Positions 1-9,475 are shown, counted from the stretch's first letter. The stretch is 64,000 nucleotides of DNA from Bacteroides cellulosilyticus (GCF_020091405.1 NZ_CP081903.1:4278501-4342500), one strand, 5' to 3'. The notes: a model not told the origin generated them from the sequence alone. Numbers and translations are program-made.

Positions 1-42
1 TAAATGTTAGTTACGTATTTTGCAATAATAATTCAATAACGA

Positions 43-1476
43 ATGAATGGCTTATTAAAATACTCATTTCCAATCTGTTTTTCGCTTCTGGCATTGTTTG
101 CTTGCGAAAATGATGGAATTGATGTGGATGATATAGAAGTACCTGCCGGCTTTGCCCTCTCTGCCGGTACTGCTACCAACTTCCTGACTTCCTCTTATGC
201 TTATGACAGGTCGGCTGACTGGATAACAGGAGCATACGATAAACGTTTCACCCGTGGTGACAAATTGTATGATGATATCCGCACCAGTAGTAATGGAATA
301 GGTGGAGGACTGGGACCGGTTTATGCCGGTTATTCTTGTGGTAGCTGTCACCGAAATGCCGGACGTACGCAACCTACCTTGTGGAGCGAAGGTGGTTCCG
401 GTAGCTCCGGCTTTTCGTCTATGTTGGTTTATATTAGTCGTAAGAATGGAGCTTTCTTTCAGGATTATGGACGTGTGCTTCATGATCAGGCTATTTATGG
501 TGTGAAGCCCGAGGGAAAACTGAAAGTGGAATATACCTATGAGACTTTCCAATTCCCTGATGGTGAGACGTATGAACTCTGCAAACCCAATTATTCTATT
601 TATGAATGGTATGCGGACAGCGTCAAACCCGAAGACCTGTTCTGTACGGTGCGTATTCCTTTGCGCCACGTAGGTATGGGACAAATGATGGCGCTCGATC
701 CCACTGAAATTGAAGCTTTGGCTGCTAAAAGTAATTATCCGGAATATGGTATCAGTGGCCGTTGCAACTATATCTCCGAGAGAGGAGTGAGAAGTTTAGG
801 CTTGTCCGGTAATAAAGCACAGCATGCCGACCTGACAGTGGAACTTGGTTTCTCCAGCGATATGGGAGTTACGAACAGCCGCTATCCCGAAGAAATCTGT
901 GAAGGACAGGCACAAGTAAATCAAGGCAGTATGATGGGACTTTCTTATGCTCAATTGGATGTATCTACGGAAGAAATGGAGAATGTAGACCTCTACATGC
1001 AGAGCCTTAGTGTTCCGGCACGTCGCAATGTGAATAATGAACAAGTAATCAAGGGTGAGCAGAATTTTTATAAGGCGAAGTGCCATCTCTGCCATGTAAC
1101 CACCTTGCACACAAAACCACGTGGTTCTGTACTGTTGAACGGAACTCGCCTTCCCTGGCTGGGTAGTCAGACAATTCATCCATATTCGGACTTCTTGCTT
1201 CATGACATGGGCTCTGAAATTATGGGCGTAGGACTGAATGATAACTACGTAAGCGGTTTGGCCCGTGGCAACGAATGGCGTACGACTCCGCTTTGGGGTA
1301 TCGGATTGCAGGAAACTGTGAATGGTCATACTTACTTCCTGCACGATGGACGCGCCCGCAACTATGTTGAGGCTATCATGTGGCACGGTGGTGAAGGTGA
1401 AGCATCGAAGAATCTCTTCAAAAAGATGAGTAAAGAAGATCGTGATGCTTTGGTCGCATTCCTGAAATCATTATAA
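43..1476 (+). CDS. Di-haem oxidoreductase (DHOR/DUF1111-type) lipoprotein
   Basis: A 477-residue exported lipoprotein: a hydrophobic N-terminus is followed by a lipobox-like LFAC at about residue 21. Two c-type haem-binding CxxCH motifs are visible, CGSCH at residues 99-103 and CHLCH at 347-351, in the spacing of the di-haem oxidoreductase family related to MauG and bacterial cytochrome c peroxidases. It should act on the periplasmic side of a membrane in electron transfer or peroxide/thiol chemistry; the substrate is unknown. It leads a run of co-directional genes (porin, mono-haem cytochrome, RidA-like, CcsBA), so haem attachment and use are encoded together. The ATG at 43 gives a clean lipoprotein signal. 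Only 42 bases precede it here, so the cluster may begin outside the window. Confidence 0.85.
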   Translation: MNGLLKYSFPICFSLLALFACENDGIDVDDIEVPAGFALSAGTATNFLTSSYAYDRSADWITGAYDKRFTRGDKLYDDIRTSSNGIGGGLGPVYAGYSCGSCHRNAGRTQPTLWSEGGSGSSGFSSMLVYISRKNGAFFQDYGRVLHDQAIYGVKPEGKLKVEYTYETFQFPDGETYELCKPNYSIYEWYADSVKPEDLFCTVRIPLRHVGMGQMMALDPTEIEALAAKSNYPEYGISGRCNYISERGVRSLGLSGNKAQHADLTVELGFSSDMGVTNSRYPEEICEGQAQVNQGSMMGLSYAQLDVSTEEMENVDLYMQSLSVPARRNVNNEQVIKGEQNFYKAKCHLCHVTTLHTKPRGSVLLNGTRLPWLGSQTIHPYSDFLLHDMGSEIMGVGLNDNYVSGLARGNEWRTTPLWGIGLQETVNGHTYFLHDGRARNYVEAIMWHGGEGEASKNLFKKMSKEDRDALVAFLKSL

Positions 1477-1521
1477 AACAAATAACGAACAATAAAACCA
1501 ATAAGTATTATACAAGCAATT

Positions 1522-2733
1522 ATGAAGAAATTAATTTTAATGGTTGTAATGGCTGCCCTTTCGTTGGCTGCTATGGCACAGCATGAAGAAGATACAGAAA
1601 ACGGTGTAGTGTCACTTGCCGGAAGAGAGGGATTTACGATAGAAACCAAGAAGGGAGACTTTGTATTCAAGCCCTATCTGTTGGTACAGACTTGTGCAAA
1701 TTTCAATTGGTATGATGATGAAGGTCTGGATAAGGCATACAATCAGGATAATGTAGCTAATTCCGGTTTCTCAATTCCCTATGCTGTATTGGGCTTCACT
1801 GGTAAAGCTTTTGGTAAAGTAGCCTTTAATCTTTCTATCAATGCGGCTGCCAGTGGGGGAGCATTGCTTCAACAAGCATGGTTCGATGTACAACTTAAAA
1901 AACAGTTTGCCGTGCGTGTCGGTAAATTCAAAACACCTTTCTCACATGCTTATCTGACGACGTTGGGCGAAACATTGTTGCCGCAGTTGCCAGTATCATT
2001 GACTTCTGCTGTCATTCTGCCTTATTCCTTGAATGCGGTAACGCCTAACATCGGTACCGGTTTTGACCTCGGTGTTGAAGTTCACGGATTGTTAGCTGAT
2101 AAATTTGGCTATGAAGTAGGTTTATTCAATGGTACCGGTTCTTCTGTAAATACAGCTACAAAAACTCTGAGTGATGATTGGCATATCCCTTCTTTACTGT
2201 ATGCGGGGCGCTTTACTTATATGCCTAAAGGTGTGATGCCGTCCACTCAAGGTAATCCTAACCGTTTGAATGAAGATAAGATCATGTTCGGTGTATCGGC
2301 TTCAATCAATGTGGAAAGTGAGAATGAAAGTACCAATGATACCCGTGTGGGAGTGGAATTTGCCATGTTAAAGAACAAACTGTATCTGGGTGCCGAAGCA
2401 TATTATATGAATGTGGGCTTCACGAAACGCCAGAAAATTAATGAAAGCTACAATTACTTGGGTGGTTATGTACAGGGCGGTTACTTTGTTGCTCCCCGTT
2501 TGCAGGCTGCCTTGCGTTATGACTTCTTTAACCGTAACGGTACCGGCGATGACGGATTTTTGAATATGCCGGCTGTGGGTATGAATTATTTCTTTAAGGG
2601 TTGTAACCTGAAACTCCAGGCTATGTACCAGTATATTGCCCGTACGGGGCATGATACACAACTTGACCGAGATAATGATAATTTAGGTCTGGCCACTCAT
2701 TCTGCAACAGTAATGCTGCAATATACTTTCTAA
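1522..2733 (+). CDS. Outer-membrane beta-barrel porin (phosphate-selective porin O/P-like)
   Basis: A 403-residue protein with a Sec signal peptide ending AMAQ near residue 20. After a short acidic linker come alternating amphipathic strands rich in aromatic residues, ending in the C-terminal aromatic TF typical of outer-membrane barrels. The length and the phrase GREGFTIET followed by FVFKPYLLVQ fit the phosphate-selective porin O/P superfamily. It is probably a trimeric channel for small anions or another solute; its substrate cannot be read from sequence. It lies 45 bases after the di-haem protein and 18 bases before the cytochrome lipoprotein, so the three are very likely one transcript. 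The role in the redox cluster is inferred from position only. Confidence 0.75.
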   Translation: MKKLILMVVMAALSLAAMAQHEEDTENGVVSLAGREGFTIETKKGDFVFKPYLLVQTCANFNWYDDEGLDKAYNQDNVANSGFSIPYAVLGFTGKAFGKVAFNLSINAAASGGALLQQAWFDVQLKKQFAVRVGKFKTPFSHAYLTTLGETLLPQLPVSLTSAVILPYSLNAVTPNIGTGFDLGVEVHGLLADKFGYEVGLFNGTGSSVNTATKTLSDDWHIPSLLYAGRFTYMPKGVMPSTQGNPNRLNEDKIMFGVSASINVESENESTNDTRVGVEFAMLKNKLYLGAEAYYMNVGFTKRQKINESYNYLGGYVQGGYFVAPRLQAALRYDFFNRNGTGDDGFLNMPAVGMNYFFKGCNLKLQAMYQYIARTGHDTQLDRDNDNLGLATHSATVMLQYTF

Positions 2734-2751
2734 AAAAGAAAGAGAGTAGTT

Positions 2752-3486
2752 ATGAAGAAATGTATATTATTCTTTGCGGCTATCTGGATGACAGTCTGCT
2801 TCTGTTCATGTGATGATGGAAGAATCTATGAGAAGGAGATAGAGGTGCAGCGTGGCGGCCGTGTCCTAAAGTTGACAGGTCGTTTCAGTGGTATCAGCAA
2901 TTGGACGGATGATTATAGTGTCGTTGTGGCAGGTTTCAATGATAAAAGTGAATACGCCGTTATAACGAAATCACTGCCAGTCAATGTAGCTGACGGAACA
3001 GATATCGTTATGACACTGGGAGGTATCAGTGATGATGTGAAATCACTCAAATTGTGTGTTATCAGTCGTTTGCGCGAATGTATTGTCGAATTTAAGACGA
3101 TGGAAGATGAAGAACTCGCAGCTATTACAGATACTATATTAATGGATGTGGGAACACTGGACGTGGGTATGTTCAGTTCCATCCAGTCGCAGGTTTTCGA
3201 TAAAAGATGTGTAGCGTGCCATGGGCAGACCGGTTCTGCATCGGGTAATTTATTTCTGACGGAGGGTAAGAGCTATAATGCGTTGGTCAACCAGCCGGCG
3301 CATAAGAATAGTGATATACTATTGGTGAAACCCGGCAGTGCAGAAGAGAGTTTTCTACATCTGGTCTTGAACAGGGCTGGTGATACGAGTATGAACCATA
3401 CCGATATGCTGTCAGAAGATGAGCAACCCTTATTGAAACTGATAGATAATTGGATAAACGAAGGTGTTTTTTTGAATAACGAGTAA
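2752..3486 (+). CDS. Mono-haem c-type cytochrome lipoprotein
   Basis: A 244-residue exported protein whose signal ends in a cysteine-rich stretch (CFCSC) compatible with lipoprotein processing. The first 130 residues show no family I recognise. The C-terminal part carries one haem-attachment motif, CVACH at residues 153-157, preceded by QVFDKRC and followed by a methionine-containing segment (TSMNH) that could supply the sixth ligand. This resembles the short cytochrome domains of Planctomycete and Bacteroidetes surface proteins. It probably passes electrons to or from the neighbouring di-haem oxidoreductase. It starts 18 bases after the porin and ends just before the RidA-like gene. Confidence 0.75.
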   Translation: MKKCILFFAAIWMTVCFCSCDDGRIYEKEIEVQRGGRVLKLTGRFSGISNWTDDYSVVVAGFNDKSEYAVITKSLPVNVADGTDIVMTLGGISDDVKSLKLCVISRLRECIVEFKTMEDEELAAITDTILMDVGTLDVGMFSSIQSQVFDKRCVACHGQTGSASGNLFLTEGKSYNALVNQPAHKNSDILLVKPGSAEESFLHLVLNRAGDTSMNHTDMLSEDEQPLLKLIDNWINEGVFLNNE

Positions 3487-3498
3487 ACGATATTGGAA

Positions 3499-4653
3499 AT
3501 GAACAACAAAAAACAACCAACCAACCAATCAGAGAATACATTAACCGAGATTTTTAAATATGAAGTAAAAGAAGGCGTTTCAGAGTTTCATGTAATGATT
3601 CACTCTATTCGGCCGGAAGACACTTATGAGGAACAGTTAAATGCAGTAGCCAATGCCTACAACGATTTGCTTGCAGGTGAATTGAAAGGTGCCATGGCTG
3701 TGTTTAAACGTTATTTCCTGAGTGATACCGCCAATCAGGCTGACCTCCTGCTGGCTATCACTACCGAAAGTTCCGACTGTGCTCTTTCCGTGGTAGAGCA
3801 ACCCCCTTTGGATGGGACGAAAATAGCTTTGTGGGCTTATTTACAGACCAATGTGCAGACACAAGTGCTGCACAACGGACTGTTTGAAGTAAAGCACAAT
3901 GCGTACCGCCACCTGTGGGGAGGCAGTGTTTTCAATCGTGCTGCAAATTCTGAATACCAGACTCGTTTATTGCTGAATGACTACGTGATGCAACTTATGG
4001 AACAAGGATGTAAATTGGCGGATAACTGTATCCGTACCTGGTTCTTCGTACAGAATGTGGATGTGAATTATGCCGGTGTGGTAAAGGCACGTAATGAGGT
4101 TTTCGTCACTCAGAATTTGACGGAAAAAACACACTATATTGCCAGTACAGGTATCGGCGGACGTCATGCTGATCCTAAAGTATTGGTGCAAATGGATACC
4201 TATGCTGTGGCAGGTTTAAAGCCGGAACAGATACACTTCCTTTATGCTCCTACGCATCTGAATCCTACTTATGAGTATGGTGTCAGCTTTGAACGCGGAA
4301 CGTATGTCGATTACGGTGACCGGCGTCAAGTGTTTATTTCAGGTACGGCAAGTATCAACAATAAAGGGGAAGTGGTATACCCCGGCGACATCCGCAGGCA
4401 GACGGAACGGATGTGGGAAAATGTAGAAGCCTTGCTGAAAGAGGCGGAGTGCACATTTGATGATTTGGGACATATGATTGTTTACCTGCGTGACATTGCA
4501 GACTATGCCGTTGTGAAGAGTATGTATGACAAGCGTTTCCCGGATACTCCTAAAGTATTTGTACATGCGCCTGTATGTCGTCCCGGATGGTTGATCGAAA
4601 TGGAATGTATGGGAGTTAAGGCTTTGAAGAATAAGGAATATGCACCTTTTTAA
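3499..4653 (+). CDS. RidA/chorismatase-like protein
   Basis: About 384 residues with no signal peptide. The C-terminal third has the YjgF/RidA fold signature: a GTASI strand, then a PGDI segment, an amphipathic helix with MWENVEALL, an IVYLRD strand and a final CRPGWLIEMEC. RidA proteins normally have about 130 residues. The long N-terminal extension and GTASI loop recall FkbO/Hyg5-type chorismatases, which share this fold, so a chorismate-derived or imine-type substrate is possible but unproven. An in-frame TTG lies at 3493; the ATG at 3499 is preferred. The end overlaps the CcsBA gene by 14 bases, implying coupled translation with cytochrome maturation. Confidence 0.65.
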   Translation: MNNKKQPTNQSENTLTEIFKYEVKEGVSEFHVMIHSIRPEDTYEEQLNAVANAYNDLLAGELKGAMAVFKRYFLSDTANQADLLLAITTESSDCALSVVEQPPLDGTKIALWAYLQTNVQTQVLHNGLFEVKHNAYRHLWGGSVFNRAANSEYQTRLLLNDYVMQLMEQGCKLADNCIRTWFFVQNVDVNYAGVVKARNEVFVTQNLTEKTHYIASTGIGGRHADPKVLVQMDTYAVAGLKPEQIHFLYAPTHLNPTYEYGVSFERGTYVDYGDRRQVFISGTASINNKGEVVYPGDIRRQTERMWENVEALLKEAECTFDDLGHMIVYLRDIADYAVVKSMYDKRFPDTPKVFVHAPVCRPGWLIEMECMGVKALKNKEYAPF

Positions 4654-6700
4654 TTTGAAGAAAAGTCTCGTCTTTTTATATATCTGTCTGGTGGCTTTGC
4701 TCGCTATGGTGACCTTTGTGGAGCATGTACACGGAACAGAGTTTGTAGAAAAGTATGTTTATCATACAGTTTGGTTTTGTTGTTTGTGGGGAGTACTTGC
4801 CGCATTGGCAGTTGCCGTGTTGGTTAAGCGGCAGTTGTGGCGGCATCTCCCGACATTGTTGTTGCATGGCTCCTTCCTCGTTATCTTGGTGGGAGCCATG
4901 ATTACATTTTCATGCAGCAAAAAAGGATATATGCATCTCACTGTAGGCACTGAGGTGGGAACTTTCATAGACCAAGACAGTAAGCGGGTAATCGAATTAC
5001 CATTCACATTGTGTCTGGACAGTTTCCGGGTGGAGTATTATCCGGGGACGGAAGCTCCGGCAGATTATGTCAGCTATATCCGTGGTGCGGAACCTGTTTC
5101 CATGAATCGTATCCTCTCTCGTCAGGGATATCGCTTTTACCAGTCTTCTTTTGATGGTGATAAGGAGGGGAGCTGGTTGTCGGTGAATTATGACCCGTGG
5201 GGAATAGGAATTACGTATGCAGGATATATTTTGTTGGGTATTTCCATGTCGTGGATGCTTGTCAGTTATAGTGGGGAATTCCGTAGATTGCTCAGGCATC
5301 CGTTGCTTCGAAAAGGGGGAATGTTTGTGTGGTTGCTCATGGCTACGGGAATGGTGGTGCAAGCAGAAAACAGAAGCCTTCCGGCACTTGCACTCAGACA
5401 GGCGGATAGTCTGGCATCCAAACAAGTGATTTATCATGATCGCATAGTACCTTTTAATACACTTGCACGAGACTTTGTATTGAAACTGACTGGGAAATCT
5501 TCTTATGGTGGCATGACACCCGAACAGGTTGTCGGAGGTTGGTTACTCCGTCCGGAGGTTTGGCAGAATGAACCGATGATTTATATCAAGAGTGCGGAAC
5601 TTCGTCATTTACTTCGATTACCTTCTTCCTATGCCCGTCTTACTGATTTGTTTGATGGGCAAAACTATCGCTTGCAGGAGTTTTGGAAGGTCGGACAAAA
5701 GCCGCATATGAAAATGACTTCGTTGGAAAAGGCTATTATGGAAACGGATGAAAAGGTAGGATTGATACTGATGCTACGGAGTGGAACGCTTATCCGTCCT
5801 TTACCGGAAGATGGGAGTATAAAACCACTGTCTGACGTAAAGGTGCGGGCTGAAATACTGTACAATCGCATTCCATTCAGCAAACTGTTGTTTATGTTCA
5901 ATCTGACTGTAGGGATGCTGGCATTTTTCTATTTACTTTATTGCAGCATGCATTGTTCGGCAGGTAAGGCATGGAGCGTTTTTACAGTTGCACTTTATGT
6001 GGCATTTCTTTTTCAACTCTTTGGCTACTGTTTGCGGTGGTATATTGGTGGGCGTATTCCGCTGAGCAATGGATATGAAACCATGCAGTTTATGGCACTG
6101 TGTACACTTCTGCTTGCGTGCATATTCCGGCATCGCTTCTCTTTTACTTTACCTTTTGGGTTGATTATTTCGGGTTTTGCCTTATTAGTAGCTTATCTTG
6201 GGCAGAACAATCCTCAGATCACTCCTCTGATGCCTGTGTTGCTGTCTCCTTGGTTAAGTATCCATGTTTCTCTGATTATGGTATCTTATGCATTGTTTGC
6301 CTTTATGATGCTAAATGGATTACTGGCATTCTGCATAGGAGGCTGGCGAAAAAAGGTAATCGATTCGGAGATTCAGGAACAGCGTAAGGTCCGTGTGGAG
6401 CAATTGATGCTTTTTAGTCGGTTGATGCTCTATCCGGCAGTATTTTGTCTGGGGGCGGGGATTTTTATTGGTGCTGTGTGGGCGAATGTTTCATGGGGGC
6501 GCTATTGGGCCTGGGACCCGAAAGAAGTCTGGGCTTTGATCACCTTTTTAATCTATGGTGCGGCATTTCACGGACAATCGCTTGCTGTCTTTCGGCAACC
6601 CCGATTCTTCCATGCCTATATGGTGTTGGCTTTCCTTACGGTGCTGATGACTTACTTCGGAGTAAATTATCTGCTGGGTGGTATGCATAGCTATGCCTGA
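4640..6700 (+). CDS. ccsBA: Fused ResB-CcsA cytochrome c biogenesis protein
   Basis: A 686-residue polytopic membrane protein combining a ResB/Ccs1-like N-terminal half with a CcsA/CcmF-like C-terminal half. The second half has the tryptophan-rich haem-handling (WWD) segment, seen as WGRYWAWDPKE around residues 617-627, and a conserved histidine at 542 in the helix beginning SIHVSL. System II cytochrome c synthesis moves haem across the inner membrane and attaches it to CxxCH proteins. The two upstream genes with CxxCH motifs are natural clients. The ATG at 4640 lies inside the end of the preceding gene (14-base overlap). A strong hairpin terminator follows 24 bases after the stop, ending the cluster. 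Confidence 0.9.
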   Translation: MHLFNLKKSLVFLYICLVALLAMVTFVEHVHGTEFVEKYVYHTVWFCCLWGVLAALAVAVLVKRQLWRHLPTLLLHGSFLVILVGAMITFSCSKKGYMHLTVGTEVGTFIDQDSKRVIELPFTLCLDSFRVEYYPGTEAPADYVSYIRGAEPVSMNRILSRQGYRFYQSSFDGDKEGSWLSVNYDPWGIGITYAGYILLGISMSWMLVSYSGEFRRLLRHPLLRKGGMFVWLLMATGMVVQAENRSLPALALRQADSLASKQVIYHDRIVPFNTLARDFVLKLTGKSSYGGMTPEQVVGGWLLRPEVWQNEPMIYIKSAELRHLLRLPSSYARLTDLFDGQNYRLQEFWKVGQKPHMKMTSLEKAIMETDEKVGLILMLRSGTLIRPLPEDGSIKPLSDVKVRAEILYNRIPFSKLLFMFNLTVGMLAFFYLLYCSMHCSAGKAWSVFTVALYVAFLFQLFGYCLRWYIGGRIPLSNGYETMQFMALCTLLLACIFRHRFSFTLPFGLIISGFALLVAYLGQNNPQITPLMPVLLSPWLSIHVSLIMVSYALFAFMMLNGLLAFCIGGWRKKVIDSEIQEQRKVRVEQLMLFSRLMLYPAVFCLGAGIFIGAVWANVSWGRYWAWDPKEVWALITFLIYGAAFHGQSLAVFRQPRFFHAYMVLAFLTVLMTYFGVNYLLGGMHSYA

Positions 6701-6724
6701 CGCTTATTTCCGGATAATATAATA

Positions 6725-6753
6725 AAAAAGCCTGCGGAATCCGCAGGCTTTTT
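6725..6753 (+). terminator. Intrinsic terminator after ccsBA
   Basis: A perfect 13-bp stem (6725-6737 with 6741-6753) closes on the loop AAT and ends in a T run. The A run on the other side means it could also serve transcription coming from the convergent flavodoxin gene. Confidence 0.9.
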
Positions 6754-6935
6754 CTACAAAAACAACTAACTAAACACATGCAAAGTTAATCAAGCGCACC
6801 GGACTTTTCTTTCACAGTACTGTTCGCATTGCGCACATATATCATAACCTAACATTGCCCCGAGTATAAAATCTTCTCTTTCAATTCTACCGGATTAATG
6901 TCAGATATTGTCATAAGCTATGGAATAAGAGAAAA

Positions 6936-7442
6936 TTATGCCAAGTGATTTTTTATGTCGTTCACCCAAGCGTCGATACGTTCTTCCGTCTTATCACTTT
7001 CGTTGATGTCATCAAGAGCGAGTCCGACAAACATACCGTCGATAACGGCAATAGAGGAGGAGAAAGAATAATCTTTTGCAGACACCTTACCAACGATGGT
7101 GCAACCGGAATCCTTGATATCTTCGTATATGATACCCATACCATCGCAGAATGTATCGCAATAAGATTCGGAATCACCACAACCGAACAGAGCAATTGTT
7201 TTTTCTTTCAAGTCTGATTCCTTCAACACTTTAACGCCATCATACCAGTCATCCTGCAGTTCACCGTCACCCCAGGTAGAAGTTCCTAAGAGAAGAGCTT
7301 CATATTCCTTTACCATGTCGGCATTCATTTTGCTGACATCGATTACATCGGATGCGGGGACACCAAGTTTAGAAGCAATTGTTTCGGCAATGCCTTGTGT
7401 TGTTCCGGTTGAGGAGCCATAAAAAATTCCTATTTTCTTCAT
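6936..7442 (-). CDS. fldA: Flavodoxin
   Basis: A 168-residue soluble protein, the usual length of a long-chain flavodoxin. The N-terminal strand is followed by the FMN phosphate-binding loop GSSTGTTQ (residues 9-16). The FMN-stacking regions TSTWGDGELQDDW and FGCGDSESYCDTFC are in the expected places. Flavodoxins carry one or two electrons at low potential for anaerobic enzymes and are a common ferredoxin substitute under iron limitation. The gene stands alone, convergent with ccsBA. About 180 bases after ccsBA's terminator contain nothing else I can identify. Confidence 0.95.
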   Translation of the reverse strand: MKKIGIFYGSSTGTTQGIAETIASKLGVPASDVIDVSKMNADMVKEYEALLLGTSTWGDGELQDDWYDGVKVLKESDLKEKTIALFGCGDSESYCDTFCDGMGIIYEDIKDSGCTIVGKVSAKDYSFSSSIAVIDGMFVGLALDDINESDKTEERIDAWVNDIKNHLA

Positions 7443-7597
7443 ACTATAAAATGGTTTAATTTGTACGGTTGCAAAGTAACGGCATCAGAGGGGTTTATGA
7501 AATACCCACAAATAATGAAATGTTTCTTTGTACCTAACCACTTATAGGTATGTCTGAAAACAAATGATAATCCATTCTGAAATATAGAAGTTTTATT

Positions 7598-7605
7598 TAT
7601 CTTTG
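7598..7605 (+). promoter_or_regulatory. Bacteroides -7 promoter element before the toxin-antitoxin pair
   Basis: TATCTTTG matches the Bacteroides housekeeping -7 consensus TAnnTTTG and lies 26 bases before the antitoxin ATG. I see no convincing -33 box. Confidence 0.5.
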
Positions 7606-7631
7606 CTGACGGATACTAAAATAAATCGATT

Positions 7632-7877
7632 ATGAACACTTTAGAATTGGAAGCTTATAAAGCGGAATTGGCCAGGGAAGTGTTGAACATCAATAATCAA
7701 GAGGTGCTCGATACTATAAAAGATATTATACAGAGAAGTGGAAATCTGACCAATGCTCCTTATCAGATGGGTGTCACAGAGGCCCGAAAACAGTTACAGG
7801 ACTCCGAAAAGCGCTTTGATGAAGGAGAGTATGTGAGTGAAGAGGAAATGGAAGAGTTTTATAATGCACTGCAATAA
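7632..7877 (+). CDS. Putative antitoxin of a RelE/ParE-type pair
   Basis: An 81-residue, largely helical, acidic protein (C-terminal EEEMEEFYNAL) with no signal peptide. It resembles small Bacteroides antitoxins by size and by position directly before a RelE/ParE-like toxin; the sequence alone is not diagnostic. It would neutralise the toxin and probably repress the pair. Stop and start overlap by one base (TAATG at 7875-7879), a typical translational coupling of type II systems. The pair sits between flavodoxin and a divergent MFS gene, with its own housekeeping-like promoter element. Confidence 0.7.
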   Translation: MNTLELEAYKAELAREVLNINNQEVLDTIKDIIQRSGNLTNAPYQMGVTEARKQLQDSEKRFDEGEYVSEEEMEEFYNALQ

Positions 7878-8221
7878 TGAAAATACAATACGACATTGAA
7901 GCACGACGCCAGATCGGTGAGATTTTTAAATATGGAAAAGTGAAATTTGGTACTCAGACTGCTTTGAAATATAAAGAGAAACTCAGAGAAAAAATAAATA
8001 CTTTAAAACAGAATCCCTTAATCGGCAATATCGAGTGGTTACTGACTGATGAAGAGCATGAATACAGATTTCTTTTAGTGAAACCTTATAAGATAATATA
8101 CTCCGTAAGGGGAGATATTATAAGAATTCATCTTTTTTGGCATATTCACCGTAATCCTGATATTTTAAAAGATTATCCGATAGGAGTCTGTGAAGAAGCA
8201 TCTCCTTATGGAAATATTTAA
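7877..8221 (+). CDS. RelE/ParE superfamily toxin
   Basis: A 114-residue basic protein with the fold order of the RelE/ParE family. It has an N-terminal strand, two helices (ARRQIGEIFKYGKVKFG and ALKYKEKLREKINTL), the NPLIGN turn, then strands ending EYRFLLVKPYKIIYS and a C-terminal IHLFWHIHRNPDIL. The YKIIYSV strand and a C-terminal His/Arg-bearing strand are the usual hallmark of these toxins. RelE members cleave mRNA on the ribosome and ParE members poison gyrase; which applies here cannot be decided. It ends one base before the stop of the oppositely oriented MFS gene. Confidence 0.8.
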   Translation: MKIQYDIEARRQIGEIFKYGKVKFGTQTALKYKEKLREKINTLKQNPLIGNIEWLLTDEEHEYRFLLVKPYKIIYSVRGDIIRIHLFWHIHRNPDILKDYPIGVCEEASPYGNI

Positions 8222-9424
8222 TTATTTACGGTTTTTCTTCAGATCAGGCAAAAACCAGGTAACCAATCCGAGTAACGGCATATAAGCGCAGACATTATAA
8301 ACAGCTTCGATGCCGAACTTATCCGCCATATTTCCCAATACAGCCGAGGCAATACCTGCTACTCCGAAAGCAAATCCGAAGAATAGTCCGGAGATCAGTC
8401 CCAGTTTACTGGGTAATAACTCCTGCGCATATAACAGGATGGCGGGGAAAGCAGATGAAAGAACCAGGCCGACACAGAAACTCATAATAATTGTGGCAAG
8501 CAAGCCAACATGAGGCATCAGCATACTGAAAGGTGCAGCACCGAGGATGGAACCCCAGATGACATACTTTCTTCCGATACGATCTCCGATAGGACCACCC
8601 ATCAGTGTACCGATGGCTGTAGCCACAAGAAACACAAAGAGGTAAAGCTGGGAGTCCTGCACACTTACTCCGAATTTATCAATCAGATAGAAAGTATAAT
8701 AGCTGCTTAAGCTTGCCATATAAATATATTTGGAGAAGATAAGTATCAGCAGGATAGAAATGGAAAGAACCGTTTTCCCCATAGGCAAAGGCATCTGCAT
8801 ATGAGGTTGCAGGGCAATATGATCACGTTTCATCCGGGTAATGTATCCTTTGTACCATTTGCCGACAGGTATCATTACCATGATTGCTATCACTGATAAA
8901 ATTGCGAATAATGCAATGTTGTGCCTGCCATAAGGTGCTACAATTAAAGCTACCAGTAACGGCCCCAATGATCCTCCCAGGTTTCCACCCACCTGAAACA
9001 GGGATTGTGCCAATCCTCTTCTGCCTCCGGAGGCGAGCGAAGTGATGCGGGATGCTTCCGGGTGAAGTACGGAAGAACCTATACCTATGATGAACACTGA
9101 GAACAATACCCAACAAAGATTCGTGGAAAAGGCCAGATTCAACAATCCGGTCATAGTGAACAACATCCCCATCGGTAGTGTCCAGGCAAACGGGCGCTTA
9201 TCAAAAAATAATCCGAATACGGGTTGGAATACCGATGCGGACATCTGATAAACCAGCGTAATCAATCCGATTTGTGCAAAACTCAACGTCAAATCCTCTT
9301 TGAAAAGCGGATATGTGGCGGTTATGACGGATTGCAATAAGTCGTTCAGACAATGGGAAATACTTAATGCGATCAATATCGGATAAGCTATTGAGCTTAC
9401 CGGGCGTTGTGTATTCTGTTGCAT
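8222..9424 (-). CDS. MFS transporter, fosmidomycin-resistance (Fsr)-like
   Basis: A roughly 400-residue protein with about twelve hydrophobic helices. The opening helix region (ALSISHCLNDLLQS) is characteristic of the Fsr-type branch of the major facilitator superfamily, with the usual cytoplasmic loop GDRIGRKYV. It probably exports a drug-like or small organic compound by proton antiport. A longer reading from 9457 is possible, but that ATG lies inside a good -7 promoter element (9455-9462). The ATG at 9424, giving MQQNTQ, is therefore preferred. It is followed by nothing on its own strand, because the toxin gene ends against it. Confidence 0.85.
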   Translation of the reverse strand: MQQNTQRPVSSIAYPILIALSISHCLNDLLQSVITATYPLFKEDLTLSFAQIGLITLVYQMSASVFQPVFGLFFDKRPFAWTLPMGMLFTMTGLLNLAFSTNLCWVLFSVFIIGIGSSVLHPEASRITSLASGGRRGLAQSLFQVGGNLGGSLGPLLVALIVAPYGRHNIALFAILSVIAIMVMIPVGKWYKGYITRMKRDHIALQPHMQMPLPMGKTVLSISILLILIFSKYIYMASLSSYYTFYLIDKFGVSVQDSQLYLFVFLVATAIGTLMGGPIGDRIGRKYVIWGSILGAAPFSMLMPHVGLLATIIMSFCVGLVLSSAFPAILLYAQELLPSKLGLISGLFFGFAFGVAGIASAVLGNMADKFGIEAVYNVCAYMPLLGLVTWFLPDLKKNRK

Positions 9425-9454
9425 GATGGTTGCGTCTCTAATGTAAATAGGGCG

Positions 9455-9462
9455 CAAAGGTA
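9455..9462 (-). promoter_or_regulatory. Bacteroides -7 element for the MFS gene
   Basis: Read on the minus strand this is TACCTTTG, a full match to TAnnTTTG. It would start transcription about 20-25 bases before the ATG at 9424 and argues against the upstream ATG at 9457. Confidence 0.6.
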
Positions 9463-9475
9463 CAAAATAAAATGA

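Noticed and set aside
7443..7560. Housekeeping promoter for flavodoxin
   Set aside because: The best candidate on the minus strand (TTACTTTG) misses one invariant base of TAnnTTTG; not listed as a feature.
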